64,000 nt of DNA from Glycine soja (lineage: Eukaryota; Streptophyta; Magnoliopsida; Fabales; Fabaceae). A model generated the notes under the pieces. That model was not told where the DNA came from, did not search any database, and was given only the letters and a program-made list of their open reading frames with translations. Shown here piece by piece: positions 35,620 to 46,444 of this stretch. The DNA is taken from the NCBI RefSeq assembly GCF_004193775.1, contig NC_041006.1:19838817-19902816 (forward strand), written 5' to 3'. How positions within the stretch are numbered: the stretch's first letter is position 1; the number at the start of each line of letters is the position of its first letter. Made by a program: the position numbers and the translations under genes.

Positions 35620-36293
35620 GCACTATATGCAGCAAATAATGTGTTCTCAAACAAGCACCAGGGGAGGGTTAAAACTACAACTATAGTCAAATAATATCCA
35701 AATGAACTGAAATTTTGTGAGAAACACCATAAAATCATGAAAAGATAGCACAAAAAATTTCAAACAAAAATTCAAAGTCTAACTATGAAAACTGCTTAAG
35801 CAAAGTTTAGAAAAATAGGACAATAATACTTGAAAATTAAAAAAAAAAACTTAGTAAACAGCTGATTTTTCGAGTTTGGGAGACCCCAACTAGTTGTCAC
35901 AGTATGGGAAATTTTTTTCTATCCCAAATGCATATATGATAATAGTCATTCTGATACCCGAAGCAAAAGTTATGGCCATTTTAAGTTTTGCTAAAAACAA
36001 GTTCCCAAAATTTTTGTCTCTCTCAAATTCAACCACACCAAGTGCTCCTGGTATTTTTCACACAAAATATGGATAAAAAAACTAGCACACAAAAAATCAG
36101 CCAAAAATAACAACTCTAACTATCAAAACAAAAATCGCTAATTAAATTGCAAAATCAGTCGCTAATCACTGTTCACAGCAAAACACCAACTAAATCAGTC
36201 GCTAAACAGGGGACACGATTGAAATGCATAACAAAATGCTACACAAAACAAAACAACTAAACACTATTATGAACCTTTGGCCCACTGCTCCCT
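35620..36293 (-). other. Element C leader between PBS and gag
   Basis: Non-coding, AT-rich, and alignable with 60511-61329 of element D (for example AATTTCAAACAAAAATTCAAAG). Confidence 0.65.
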
Positions 36294-36306
36294 GGCAACG
36301 GCGCCA
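36294..36306 (-). other. Primer binding site of element C
   Basis: On the minus strand TGGCGCCGTTGCC lies four bases inside the 5' LTR, identical to the PBS of element D. It marks the transcription direction. Confidence 0.85.
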
Positions 36307-36310
36307 AATT

Positions 36311-37413
36311 TGATCGAGGCTATACCCGAATCAAATAAACATTAAAAATACAGTATCTAGGAAGTGATCCTAGGTCGTCTCCCAATGAGCAATGGTCAAC
36401 TAACGTTCATAATAGATAGTGATAAAACAGTAAAGAATTTGGGGGGGGGGGGGTTGTTTGTTTTTGTAATTTAAACAACGAGCAAATTTTAATTAGAAAA
36501 TAACAGAATTAAAGCATGTTGTTTCCCCTTGATTCACAAGCAAGTCTCTTATCCTAGGTTACAAGGATTTATCCCTAACCAGTTCAACCACTTAATCCAA
36601 CCCTAAATTAAATTACTAAGCGAAAATTAACATAAGGCTATCATTATGTGATTAAGCAACACATACACCAATTAATCATGAACGAAACTGATCATTAAGC
36701 ATCAACGTAAATTAAGCGCAGAGGCAATTAATCAAGCACTAAGCATGCATGGATTAATAACAACAAATACAGAGTAATTGGTGAAGAGGAAAAATTGATC
36801 AAAATTCAATAGTAATAACAAAACCTTAAAGACAGCTCTGCTTGATCCTCAAGAGAAAACAACATTGGAGATTTAGCCTTCCATTAATCAGCAGAAAATG
36901 AAATTGTAGATTGAAGCAGAAACGAAATTGCAGAAAAAGAATTTTATCCTACGTGAACAGTGTGCATGAACAGTAAAAACTGGAATTCTAAAACCCTAGA
37001 ATTATTCTCCTCTCCCAAAAACTCCCTAAACAAAAACCCTAGTGGTGTTATATAGGTCCTCAGCCCCAAAGCTTACAAATCTATTTTAACTCCAAGCCCA
37101 TAAACAAAATAAAATAAAATTTGGACAAGATAAGATAAGATTGAATGAAATAAAATCTGGACGAAATAAAATCTAGATGAAATAAAATCTGGATAAGATA
37201 AGATTTGATAGAATAAAATTGTCTGCTCTCTTCAAGTCCAAGCCCAATTCCGGATTCAAGCCCAATTGCTTATAAATCTCCTGAAATTAAATTAAAAACA
37301 CAAAATTAGTCAAGTAGGCCCAAATGATAAAACTGCATAATTAATTTGACAATTAAGGCTCATCAGTAATTAAAATGGTCACAAAAAGGGTTAAGAAATA
37401 GGAGAAAATAATG
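36311..37413 (-). repeat. 5' LTR of element C, split by element G
   Basis: On the plus strand it begins TGATCGAGGCTATACC and aligns with both LTRs of element D. The last bases, ending ACACATCA, lie at 42812-42819 beyond element G, which inserted 13 bases from the LTR edge. Total length without G is about 1.11 kb. It has a G run at 36441-36452 like the D LTRs. Confidence 0.85.
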
Positions 37414-38324
37414 TGATGCAATCCTACCCCGCAAGGGCATTGGGTAGAAGACTCCAAGTAGATTGGGCTAGAGATCCAAAGGAAGGCCCTAGGGTTCTCA
37501 TGAGCCTTAGGGTAGATTCCGAGCCCATGGGCTAAGTATGAGCCCGCTTATCTTTGTAAATATTAGAATAGGTTTTTCCTTCCTTTGGGCCTTGTATTTT
37601 GGCCATTCTAGTAGTATAGGGTTTTTTTTAGCCTTGTATTTTGGGGCATTTTGAGTAGTCTTTGTAGTAAGGACTTTTTTTTTTGTATTTTCATGTTTTT
37701 TGTCATGGGGGTGAGCTTCGCTATTATAAGGGGTGTGTAGCTAAGCTCTAGCTTCTCATCTCAAGGAGGTGAGCTTAGCTATTAGAGAGGTATGTGTAGC
37801 TAAGCTCTAACTTCTTTAGGAATCTTCTTATGGAAGCTTCTCAAGGAGGTGAACTTAGTTATGAGAGGGGTGTTGTAGCTAAGCTCTAGCTTCTCAAGGA
37901 AGTTTTCTCAAAGAAACTTCTCAAGGAATTTTTTTCAAGAAAGCTTGTCAAGGAAGCTACCTAGTCTATAAATAGAAACATGTGTAACACTTGTTGTAAC
38001 TTTGATTAATGAGAGTCTTGTGAGACACAACTCAAAGTTCAACTTCTCTCCCTTTTTCTTTCTTCAATTTCGTGCTCCCCCTCTCTCTTTCTCTCCCTCT
38101 TTCTTTTCCTCCATTGAAGCATCCTTTCCAAGCTTCTTATCCAAGGCTCATCTTGGTGGTGAAGCTCCTTCTTCCATGGCTTATTCCCTAGTGGATGGCG
38201 CCTCCTCTCACCTCTTCTCCTTTGTCTTCCGCTGCATCTCCATGGTGGAAAATCACCATTAAAGGACCTTATTGAAGCTCAAAGATCCAGTCTCCATAGA
38301 AGCCCCACAAGCAAGCTTCTATCA
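37414..38324 (+). repeat. 5' LTR of element G (911 bp)
   Basis: Starts TGATGCAATCC and ends GCTTCTATCA. TATA box TATAAATA at 37967-37974. It has the same U3 repeat block as element F. Confidence 0.93.
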
Positions 38325-38326
38325 AG

Positions 38327-38340
38327 TGGTAATCAGAGCA
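38327..38340 (+). other. Primer binding site-like sequence of element G
   Basis: TGGTAATCAGAGCA begins two bases after the LTR. It resembles the common initiator-Met tRNA PBS with one extra A. The mismatch may be family-specific. Confidence 0.7.
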
Positions 38341-40222
38341 CAAGAGCTTCAAGTAGGTGCTCCTTAAACTTCCATTAATTTTTTGCTTTACCTTCTCTTC
38401 CATTGTTGTTTCTTCATTTTTTCTCCATGTATCTCCTCACATCTCTTGTGCTAAATGTTTTTAACATGATTCTTTAGAGTTTCCACCGATTAAACTTGCT
38501 ATAGAAGCTAGATTTGATTTTCTATGGTTCAAATTTCTTGTTCTTGTTCTTGAACCATGAATTGTGTTGAGTTTAGGTTCCTTTGAGTTTTGTCTTGTTA
38601 TTTTTTGTGGCTGAAACCCAAACCATAAAATTCTTACAAAAATATTAAAGCAGAAGAAAACCTCATAAATCTAGAGTGACTTATTCACCTATTGTAGTTT
38701 TGTCATAGAAGTCATGTAGTCATGAAACTTGTCACTTAAGATTTCTTATGTTGTGCTGAATTTTATTTTCTTGTTTCTTTGTCTAACTCATTTGTTCATG
38801 AATGTATGAAATTCTTTTAGCCTATTATTTTATTTGAGTCAAATCTTTCATGTTAATTAGTCCTTAACATGTTCTTGCAAAATTCTTAGAGAGTCTTTGA
38901 TTGTGAACATTTTCTTGAACTTTTAGGTTTCCTTATGATTGTGTCTATTGTGAATTTGAGTTTTGGTGATTGAATTGCTGGCTGAAATGCTGATCCTAAG
39001 TGAATATTGAACTCCTAAAATTGTGGTAAACAATCCTAGTGAGTTCAACATACATAGAGGGTTGAAAGTAAGCCCAAGGCAATCAATATACCATGCTTAA
39101 AAAAAATCGCTGGTGCTGGCAGCTTGGACATACAAACTTGTAAGAATTACTGAGAATTGGTTACTTCGAGTTTTGAGCTGAAATTTTTACTGAATTTTCT
39201 AGACATCCGGAAAAAAGTTATCGAAAAAGAAAAAATTGATTTGGATAAAAGGAAAAAATACAAAAAATCACACAAGTTGGCAGAAAAAAAACAGTATCCA
39301 GAAAAAAAGGTGAAAGGGAAGTGTGCTTGTTGTTTTGGCTCAAAATTTATTCTACAATTGGTGGCTATTTTATGCCAATCTTAGTTCCTAAATTTCAATT
39401 GAAAATTAGTGTGAAAACAAGTGCCAAAGCTAGAGGTTTGTTGAGTCTTTTTTTCAGTTTTTTTTACTCTACTCTAGAGCCATTCTAAGTTTCTCTTTGA
39501 GTCCTAGCTTGCTTCTATGTCCTTTTTGCATTGCTTTAATTGTTGAGTAATCCTTGAAAAATTGTCTTGTTAAAACTCCATTGGTTTAGCTTTCATTTCA
39601 TTTTTTTTGTCTTTGGTTATTGCTTGTCTCTTTGTTTCCTTGTTTGTGAGTTGCCATATAGGGAATTGGAAAGGAGGATTGGTGCCATCCCTTGAAGAAT
39701 TTGAGTCAAGAAGCAAGGGGCCAACCACCTTAAGAGCTATTGGACTAAGAAGCACTCCAAATTGAGTGAATCACCAAAGAGATAACAACCACCAAAATTG
39801 AGGACGTTTTGTAATTTTTTAATTTGCAATTTACTTACCTTTATTGCTTTCAAGTTTTGTAACAAAAAGGCCTTTCATTGGAAGTGTGTTGGGAGCCTTC
39901 AATAGGTTACCAAACTTCCATTTGTGTGTAATAATTTTAGGCAATATTTCCTTAGGATAGTGAGTGTTTTGTTGGGAACCTTGATGCGGTCATCCAAACA
40001 CTCTTAGGATTCACTTAATTTACTTTTCTTGCTTACTTTCATAGCTTATTTCCTTTACCTTCCATTGTCAAACCGCCTAGATAGCTTTCCTTTTACCAAT
40101 TAGTTGTTTACCTTATCTTTCACACCTCTTTTAGTGTTTATTTTGGCTAGCTTCAACCATAGTTTCTTTTACCTTTTGTTTTCAAACCTCCAACAAGAAA
40201 GAACCACAACTTAGGAACCAAC
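38341..40222 (+). other. Element G leader
   Basis: About 1.9 kb between PBS and gag. It is T-rich with short frames only and no recognised domain. The open frame at 39157-39384 is low-complexity and unconvincing. Confidence 0.6.
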
Positions 40223-41224
40223 ATGAGTCATCATTCATCTAGTGTTAATGACGAGGGTACTAGTCATAAAGACCCTTTATCTAGAATCTTAGATGAGTTG
40301 AGTTCCCTCAAGTTATGGAAAGAAAAACAAGAGAGAAAAGAAAAAGGGAAAAAAAGAGTGGAAGAAATAAGTCAAGATGAAAGAAAGAAAATAAGAGAGG
40401 AAGAAAGAAGAAAAATAATGAAAGAAATGAAAAGAGAAAAACATGCCTCCAATAGTAGTCATAACTCTTGCAAGAGCCTAAGTGAAGAACTTCGTGACTA
40501 TTACAAAGGAAGGCATAGGTTACATCTTAGATCTCACTCCCATAGAAGAGAAAAGGAAAGAAAGCCTCAAGAGGCTAACATTAACCTCTCATACTTTCAT
40601 GGGAAGGACAATGTAGAGGCTAACTTAGATTGGGAAATAAGGGTAGAGCAACAACTTAAAATGAAGTCTACTTCAAAATCTTATGGCTCTCACTCTTATC
40701 CAAAGAAAGACCAAGGTCAAGTCATCTTAGGGGTGACATCTTCTAAGCCCAAAGATGATAAGGGGAAGGCAATAGAAAAGCAAGCCCCTAAGGCTAGTAT
40801 GCAAGAGAAAACTAGCTCTATAAAGTGCTTTAAATGTCTTGGAAGAGGACACATTACTTCTCAATGCCCCACCACAAAAACCATGATTATGAGGGGCCAA
40901 GACATTTATAGTAGCCAAGATGAGGCTACTACTTCACCTTCCTCTAGTGAAAGTGAAGAAGCAAAAGGGGAAGAATCTAGTGGAGAAATCTACCCCCAAG
41001 AAGATGGACAACCATTAGTGGTTAAAGAGAAGTGTAAGGAGGTAAGTGTCTCCTCCAAGAGGTTAGCTAAGAAGGAAACTCATTTTACAATAAAGACAAA
41101 CATTAAAGAAACTTTCCCTCTTAGACAACCTCCACATTTTCTCTTTTGTAAAAAGGCACTTGCTAGCATTGCCACACCTCTTGGGCTTGAGTTTATTCCT
41201 CAAGTAAAGAAGTTGTTGGATTAG
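40223..41224 (+). CDS. Element G gag-like protein with zinc knuckle, central core deleted
   Basis: 333 residues. A short N-terminus is followed by a Lys/Glu-rich coiled coil (about 30-75), a basic region, and FHGKDNVEANLDWE (125-138), which normally opens the gag core. The sequence then jumps to a Ser/Lys-rich stretch without the rest of the core. A CCHC knuckle follows, CFKCLGRGHITSQC (C202, C205, H210, C215), then an acidic Ser/Glu region (230-260). It would bind element RNA through the knuckle, but probably cannot assemble particles alone. It ends at TAG 41222; the same frame continues as the pol remnant. Confidence 0.8.
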   Translation: MSHHSSSVNDEGTSHKDPLSRILDELSSLKLWKEKQERKEKGKKRVEEISQDERKKIREEERRKIMKEMKREKHASNSSHNSCKSLSEELRDYYKGRHRLHLRSHSHRREKERKPQEANINLSYFHGKDNVEANLDWEIRVEQQLKMKSTSKSYGSHSYPKKDQGQVILGVTSSKPKDDKGKAIEKQAPKASMQEKTSSIKCFKCLGRGHITSQCPTTKTMIMRGQDIYSSQDEATTSPSSSESEEAKGEESSGEIYPQEDGQPLVVKEKCKEVSVSSKRLAKKETHFTIKTNIKETFPLRQPPHFLFCKKALASIATPLGLEFIPQVKKLLD

Positions 41225-41932
41225 GGTTTTGTTCGCAAGAGCTTAAATCCTTGTGCTTTGTTGGTGCCCAAAATAGGTATTATTAGGCACCAAGTCCCTA
41301 AAATAGGTGGTATGATGAATGTTTTGAGTGGTGCAACCCTCTTTTGTAAAATCACTTGTACACCTAACATCTTCATGGTGTGTGTACATAGGGACCCATT
41401 AGGTAGGTTTGTTCTTATTTTTAGTTTCAATACAAACTTAGGTACTCATATAGGACACCTTAGGCTTGTCATACTTTTTGGTAGGAATAATCAATATGAA
41501 AATACAGAAAAAGGTATGTTTTATTGCGTTACTTTTCTTAATTTTTCAAATAGTGATCAAGGGGTTCCCATGAACCCTAAGAGAATAAAGGTCATTCTTG
41601 AGTGGCATACTCCACCAAGTATAAGAAAAATTTGGGGCTTCCATGACTTAACAAACTTTTACAAAAGGCTTGTCCCATATTTTTCTATACTTGTAGCACC
41701 ACTCATTGAGTTGGTGAAAAACCATGTTCCTTCATGGGAAGATGCCCAGGAAATGGGTTTTCAGACCTTACCTTACTTCAACATACCAAACACCACTAAT
41801 ACATATGTTTTTGTTCTTTTTACAGGTGTTGAAGGAAGGAGCCCAAGGTATGAAGAACATCGGGATTTGAGGTCAAATCCTTTCCAAGGTGGAGGGAATG
41901 ATGCAATCCTACCCTGCAAGGGCATTGGGTAG
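41225..41932 (+). pseudogene. Element G pol remnant, in frame with gag
   Basis: Directly after the TAG the same frame stays open to 41932, past the start of the 3' LTR. It keeps fragments of the RT start (GFVRKSLNPCALLVPK) and of the RT/RNase H junction (IKVILEWHTPPSIRK, NFYKRL), joined with large gaps. No catalytic YxDD block is present. The second half matches element F at 1-534. Confidence 0.75.
41886..41898 (+). other. Polypurine tract of element G
   Basis: AAGGTGGAGGGAA ends exactly at the 3' LTR start. Element F has the identical tract at 488-500. Confidence 0.8.
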
Positions 41933-42806
41933 AAGACTCCAAGTAGATTGGGCTAGAGATCCAAATGAAGGCCCTAGGGTTCTCATGAGCCTTAGGGTAG
42001 ATTTCGAGCCCATGGGCTAAGTATGAGCCCGCTTATCTTTGTAAATATTAGAATAGGTTTTTCCTTCCTCTGGGCCTTGTATTTTGGCCATTCTAGTAGT
42101 ATAGGGTTTTAGCCTTGTATTTCGGGGCATTTTGAGTAGTCTTTGTAGTAAAGACTTTTTTTTTTGTATTTTCATGTTTTTTGTCATGGGGGTGAGCTTA
42201 GCTATTATAAGGGGTGTGTAGCTAAGCTCTAGCTTCTCATCTCAAGGAGGTGAGCTTAGCTATTAGAGAGGTATGTGTAACTAAGCTCTAACTTCTTTAG
42301 GAATCTTCTTAAGGAAGCTTCTCAAGGAGGTGAGCTTAGTTATGAGAGGGGTGTTGTAGCTAAGCTCTAGCTTCTCAAGGAAGTTTTCTCAAAGAAGCTT
42401 CTCAAGGAAGTTTTCTCAAGAAAGCTTGTCAAGGAAGCTACCTAGTCTATAAATAGAAGCATGTGTAACACTTGTTGTAACTTTGATGAATGAGAGTCTT
42501 GTGAGACCCAACTCAAAGTTCAACTTCTCTCCCTTTCTCTTCCTTCAATTTCGTGCTTCCCCCTATCTCTTTCTCTCCCTCTTTCTTTTCCTCCATTGAA
42601 GCATCCTCTCCAAGCTTCTTATCCAAGGCTCATCTTGGTGGTGAAGCTCCTTCTTCCATGACTTATTCCCTAGTGGATGGCGCCTCCTCTCACCTCTTCT
42701 CCTTTTTCTTCCGCTGCATCTCCATGATGGAAAATCACCATTAAAGGACCTCATTGAAGCTCAAAGATCCAGCCTCCATAGAAGCCCCACAAGCAAGCTT
42801 CTATCA
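41899..42806 (+). repeat. 3' LTR of element G (908 bp)
   Basis: Pairs with 37414-38324. TATA box at 42448-42455. Closes GCTTCTATCA before the TAATG duplication. Confidence 0.93.
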
Positions 42807-42819
42807 TAATGACACATCA

Positions 42820-43617
42820 ATGCGCGTATCACGGGGAACCCTGAGGCATTTGGTCGAGTAGTGCATGGCCCTCAAGCACAAAGTGCAAAGCTTGATTGAC
42901 GCGGGATGGCTAACTTTCCAAGAAGATGGCCCGAATATGAACACGAACCTACTCGCCAATCATGGAGGATCAACCGTGAATGCAATAGAGGCGGGCGAAT
43001 TGGAAAGGCCCAAGCAAATGAAGGACATAGCAACCTTTAGGAGGTTTATCCTTGAAGCCCTGTAAGAGGTGGGAATGGTTTCCCTTGATAGGCACAAAGG
43101 GGACTTCTGTTTGATGGATCCGGGTGCATCACAAGACATGGAAACATTTTTAATGTTGGAGAAGCTATTACAACAGCTGATAGACCAAGGCCGGTTCGAA
43201 ATCAGTGAAGGGAACAAGGGAGAACAACACGTGTGTATGCAGTTAGCGGACAAAGAGAGCCTCACTAAACCCAAGCCTTTGGTGATACACTTCACCAGGG
43301 ATGTGGCCTCCCAGAAACCCTGAGGTTCTCGACCTGTCTCGGGTAGCAAACCTGTCCTTTTCCCTTACCGAAGCGACAAGGCAGTCCCGTGGAAATACGC
43401 CCCTCAAAAGCCAAGCAAAAGGAAGGAGGAGGCCACCAGCATTGACTTACTTTCTGCTAAGGTTACCAACATCACCGACTTAAGTGGTGTGACACGTAGC
43501 GGTCGCGTCTTCGCAGCACCCAACCCGTCGGTGCGACTCGCAGATGTCAAAGGAAAAGTGAAGGTGGTTGTGGAGGAGACCAGCGAAGAAGGCCCCTCTT
43601 TGGAGAAGGATGTTCCG
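42820..43617 (+). pseudogene. Element B gag, C-terminal part
   Basis: This resumes element B after element C. It reads through a CAYHGGTPRH-like segment (HGG being part of the expected knuckle region), ALKHKVQSLIDAGWLTFQEDGPNMNTN, further gag C-terminal sequence and an acidic stretch ending KDVPA at 43620. Several stops and frame changes break it. It is followed by solo LTR E; the frame sense resumes at 45016. Confidence 0.7.
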
Positions 43618-43622
43618 GCAGG

Positions 43623-45015
43623 CGTTAGTCGATGAATACGACTAACTTTTGTGTATAGAACCTATGTAAATTGTATCAAACTTCCCCAGTTTATGGTTAT
43701 TTTGTAGTGTTATAAGTACTTTCTGTTAAGTATAGGTAATAAATACTTAGTACTTCCATTTTGTGTGTTTAATAATCATTTTCTCTCAATTTCAGGTTAA
43801 TTAGGAAAGCTTTGAAAAGTTCTATTTTTCACCTTCTTGCTAAGCCAATCCGCTAGCTTAGCGAGCGTCTGCTAAGCGCAAGGAAGAATCTGGAAGTAGA
43901 TGAGCTGTACAGGTTCGCTAAGCGCACTGCTTCATCTCACTAAGTGCACCGCTTCAGTCCATCCGCTAAGCGAGAAAGACACGCGCTAAGCTGAAATTCA
44001 CTAATGTGTGCTAAGCGGTCCAGAATTGCGCTAAGTGCACAAGCACGAACAAGGCCACCTATTTAAGCCTAAAATCAGATTTTGTGAAGGGATTTTGGGC
44101 TGGGATTCAAAGCTTTGCATGTCTAGAGATTCTAGAGAGAGAAAGGTCCAAGTTCTAGAGAGTTTTGAGAGATTTTGCTGTGTGAAGATCTGCAAAGACT
44201 GAGCTTGAAGCAGGAACCGTTCTGAGAGCTTGAGATGAGTTTGTGAGTGGTTGTGAGATCCTAGAGGTGAAGGAGACATCCTAACCACTTTTATTTTTAC
44301 AATCTTTCATCTTGTTCTTCTCTTTGTTGTAAAGAAGGCTTCCTGGTTATGGAAAGCTAAATCCTCTGTTGGATCTTCCCTGTAGGTACCTGATGTAAAT
44401 ATATTTCTATCTATTTAATGATGTTTTGTGTGTTCTCTGTGCTATCTACTTTTCACTCCAGTATGCCTTTACCTTGATCACGTAGATGCATGCTTTGTTA
44501 GGGTCATTCAACAGTGAAAACTGGTATGATTCTAAAGTCCTTGATAGTACAGGGCTAAGTTGTCGTACTATCACGAGGAATCGGGGTGCGATAATTTAAT
44601 TATGTATGCGTGTCTTAATGCGGTCCTGGTTGAGTTTAGTCCAACAAGAGGAATCTACGACGATGCTTGATCAGGATTAGGCTAAACTATCATGAGGAAT
44701 CAGGGTTTAGTATCTCAGCAGACACCATAGGAACACATGAGCATTGTTAGATAGAGAATATCTTTTTAGCATCAAGCACCTATTAGGAAGGCCAACGTGT
44801 TTTCTACTTGTTTTCACACATCATTTCTCTCGCGTGATTTTCCTTTTTGCACAGATAGTTTACACACTTGTTCATATTCACACTTATCTTTACACACCAG
44901 ACACCTATTTGCTGAAATAGTTTACCAAATAACACAAGTTCCCCGAGAGTTCGATACTCGATTCTTACCGTTTTATACTACTTATGCGATCCGGTGCACT
45001 TGCCGGAAGCGAACA
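43623..45015 (+). mobile_element. Solo LTR of family E (1393 bp)
   Basis: Flanked by GCAGG at 43618-43622 and 45016-45020. It ends GAACA. Its first two bases are CG where the related copies have TG. A hairpin with arms GTTAGTCG and CGACTAAC opens it. CGCTAAGCG-type repeats lie at about 43850-44035, ahead of a CTATTTAAGCC TATA-like site near 44057. No internal sequence remains. It sits in the gag-protease part of element B. Confidence 0.9.
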
Positions 45016-45060
45016 GCAGGGAGATTCGCTAAGAAAGGAGGAGAATTCAGCTGAAAGAAG

Positions 45061-46086
45061 GTGTCCATGGAAGAGGCTAACAAGTTCCTCCGAATCATTC
45101 AACAGAGCGAGTTCAAGGTGATCGAGCAACTCAACAAGACCCCAGCTAAGGTCTCTCTATTAGAGCTACTCATGAGTTCCGAACCTCACCGGGCGTTGCT
45201 GGTTAAAGTTTTGAATGAGGACCACGTGGCCCAAGATATCTCCGTGGAAGACTTCGAGGGCATCATCAACAATATCACAACTAATAACTATCTCACCTTC
45301 GTCGAGGAGGAGATCCCTATCGAGGGGCGGGGGCACAATAGGGCCCTACACGTTTTTGTCAAGTGTATGGATCACATCATGGCCAAGGTGCTCATGGACA
45401 ATGGCTCATCACTCAACATAATGCCCAAGAGCATGTTGAGAAAAGTACCATTCAACGCCTCTCACCTGAGGCCAAGTTCCATGATAGTGTGGGCTTTTGC
45501 CGGATCCCACCAAAATGTTATAGGGGAGATCGACCTCCCAATCCAAATTGGACCCCACGCTTGCCAAGTCACATTCAAAGTAATGGATATCAATCCGGCC
45601 TATAGCTTTCTGTTGGGCTGGCCATGGATTCACTCGGTTGGGGTGGTCCCTTTGACGCTTCATCAAAAGCTAAAGTTCGTGGTGAAGGGGCGCTTGGTCA
45701 TTATTTCAAGGGAAGAGGATATTCTAGTAAGCTGCCATTCTTCCATGCCATACGTTGAAGCTGCAGAAGAAACTTTGGAGATGGCTTTTCAGTCCTTTGA
45801 GGTAGTGAGCAACGCCTCCTTGGAATCCCTCTTGATGCTGCCCCGTATGTCTAATGCTACAATGATGGTAGCCCATGTGATGTTAAGGCACGGATATGAA
45901 CCCGGAATGGGCTTAGGGAAGAACAATGATGGTGTGGCCAGTTTGGTCAAATTCAAGGAAAATCGCGAGAGGTTTGAGCTAGGTTATAAGCCCACGCGTG
46001 CTGATATAAGAAGAGGCGCCCTAGAGAGGAAAAGTAGGGGCATGGGCCAACAGCAAAGGCCACAAGTGAAAGAAGCCCCTCCATGA
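45061..46086 (+). CDS. Element B protease region with C-terminal G-patch
   Basis: 341 residues, the longest undamaged frame of element B. After a conserved N-terminal region (1-80), an aspartic-protease active-site segment lies at 110-121 (VLMDNGSSLNIM, with D113-N-G-S where most have D-T/S-G). A second conserved block, FLLGWPWI, lies at 183-190. At 270-305 HGYEPGMGLGKNNDG is a G-patch motif, a glycine-rich RNA-binding type. The protease would process Gag-Pol. The frame runs from upstream without a natural start, so the ATG at 45061 is only the first Met after a stop. Asn for Thr/Ser in the active site also occurs in relatives. Confidence 0.78.
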   Translation: MSMEEANKFLRIIQQSEFKVIEQLNKTPAKVSLLELLMSSEPHRALLVKVLNEDHVAQDISVEDFEGIINNITTNNYLTFVEEEIPIEGRGHNRALHVFVKCMDHIMAKVLMDNGSSLNIMPKSMLRKVPFNASHLRPSSMIVWAFAGSHQNVIGEIDLPIQIGPHACQVTFKVMDINPAYSFLLGWPWIHSVGVVPLTLHQKLKFVVKGRLVIISREEDILVSCHSSMPYVEAAEETLEMAFQSFEVVSNASLESLLMLPRMSNATMMVAHVMLRHGYEPGMGLGKNNDGVASLVKFKENRERFELGYKPTRADIRRGALERKSRGMGQQQRPQVKEAPP

Positions 46087-46253
46087 CACATCAGCAAAAG
46101 CTTCGTGAGTGCAGGCTGGAGGTGTGAAGAACAAGTCGCCATGATACACAATGAGGCGAGGCCCCCCAAGAGTGTCCAAACTGGGTACAGCCGTGCCTTC
46201 CCGATTTCCAATTACGAAACTGGCAAGTGGTTGAGCGACCCGAAGTTTCTGTG

Positions 46254-46436
46254 GTAGGAAAAATGTAATTATTTAGTTTTAACCCTACAGCTAGGCCTAG
46301 GCTTTAGGGTTTTCTCCCTGTTAGGGAATTATGTCTTTTGCTATCAAGATATATAAATATAAGATCTTTCCTTCATCTATTCTTGCACCTTCACCTATTC
46401 TCATTCGTCTACTTGTTTATTTTTGTTGCGATTAAG
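46254..46436 (+). other. Putative Ogre-type intron between protease and RT of element B
   Basis: Between the protease and RT frames lies an AT-rich, stop-filled stretch with GTAGGAAA at 46254 and a T-rich tract ending TTGCGATTAAG at 46436 (an alternative end is CAG at 46444). Ogre elements are known to splice an intron at this point. The exact sites are inferred. Confidence 0.5.
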
Positions 46437-46444
46437 CGGTACAG

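Larger units (their letters stand above)
37414..42806 (+). mobile_element. Element G: complete non-autonomous Ty3/gypsy retrotransposon (5393 bp)
   Basis: Flanked by TAATG at 37409-37413 and 42807-42811. LTRs are 37414-38324 and 41899-42806. A PBS-like site and a polypurine tract are in place. The interior holds a shortened gag and a pol remnant in one frame. There is no integrase, no RNase H and no recognisable RT active site. It must have used proteins from a relative. The LTRs differ by roughly 25 substitutions by eye, so insertion is fairly recent but not new. Confidence 0.93.
29650..42819 (-). mobile_element. Element C: Athila-type Ty3/gypsy element, minus strand, left LTR deleted
   Basis: Its 5' LTR (36311-37413, completed at 42812-42819 after element G), PBS, gag, protease, RT, RNase H and integrase align with element D. 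Its 3' LTR and the adjoining internal bases are missing at the left, where it joins E' at about 29650. It lies within the gag of element B. The family resembles Diaspora/Calypso of soybean; that name is inferred. All genes are broken. Confidence 0.85.

Noticed and set aside
36440..36455. G runs in the C and D LTRs (also 52366, 61476) and near 62635
   Set aside because: Considered as G-quadruplex signals, but each is a single homopolymer run that varies between copies, not spaced G tracts.
46338..46420. Hydrophobic start of an 83-codon frame before B's RT
   Set aside because: It lies in the putative intron; only the acidic part after about 46445 has coding sense.
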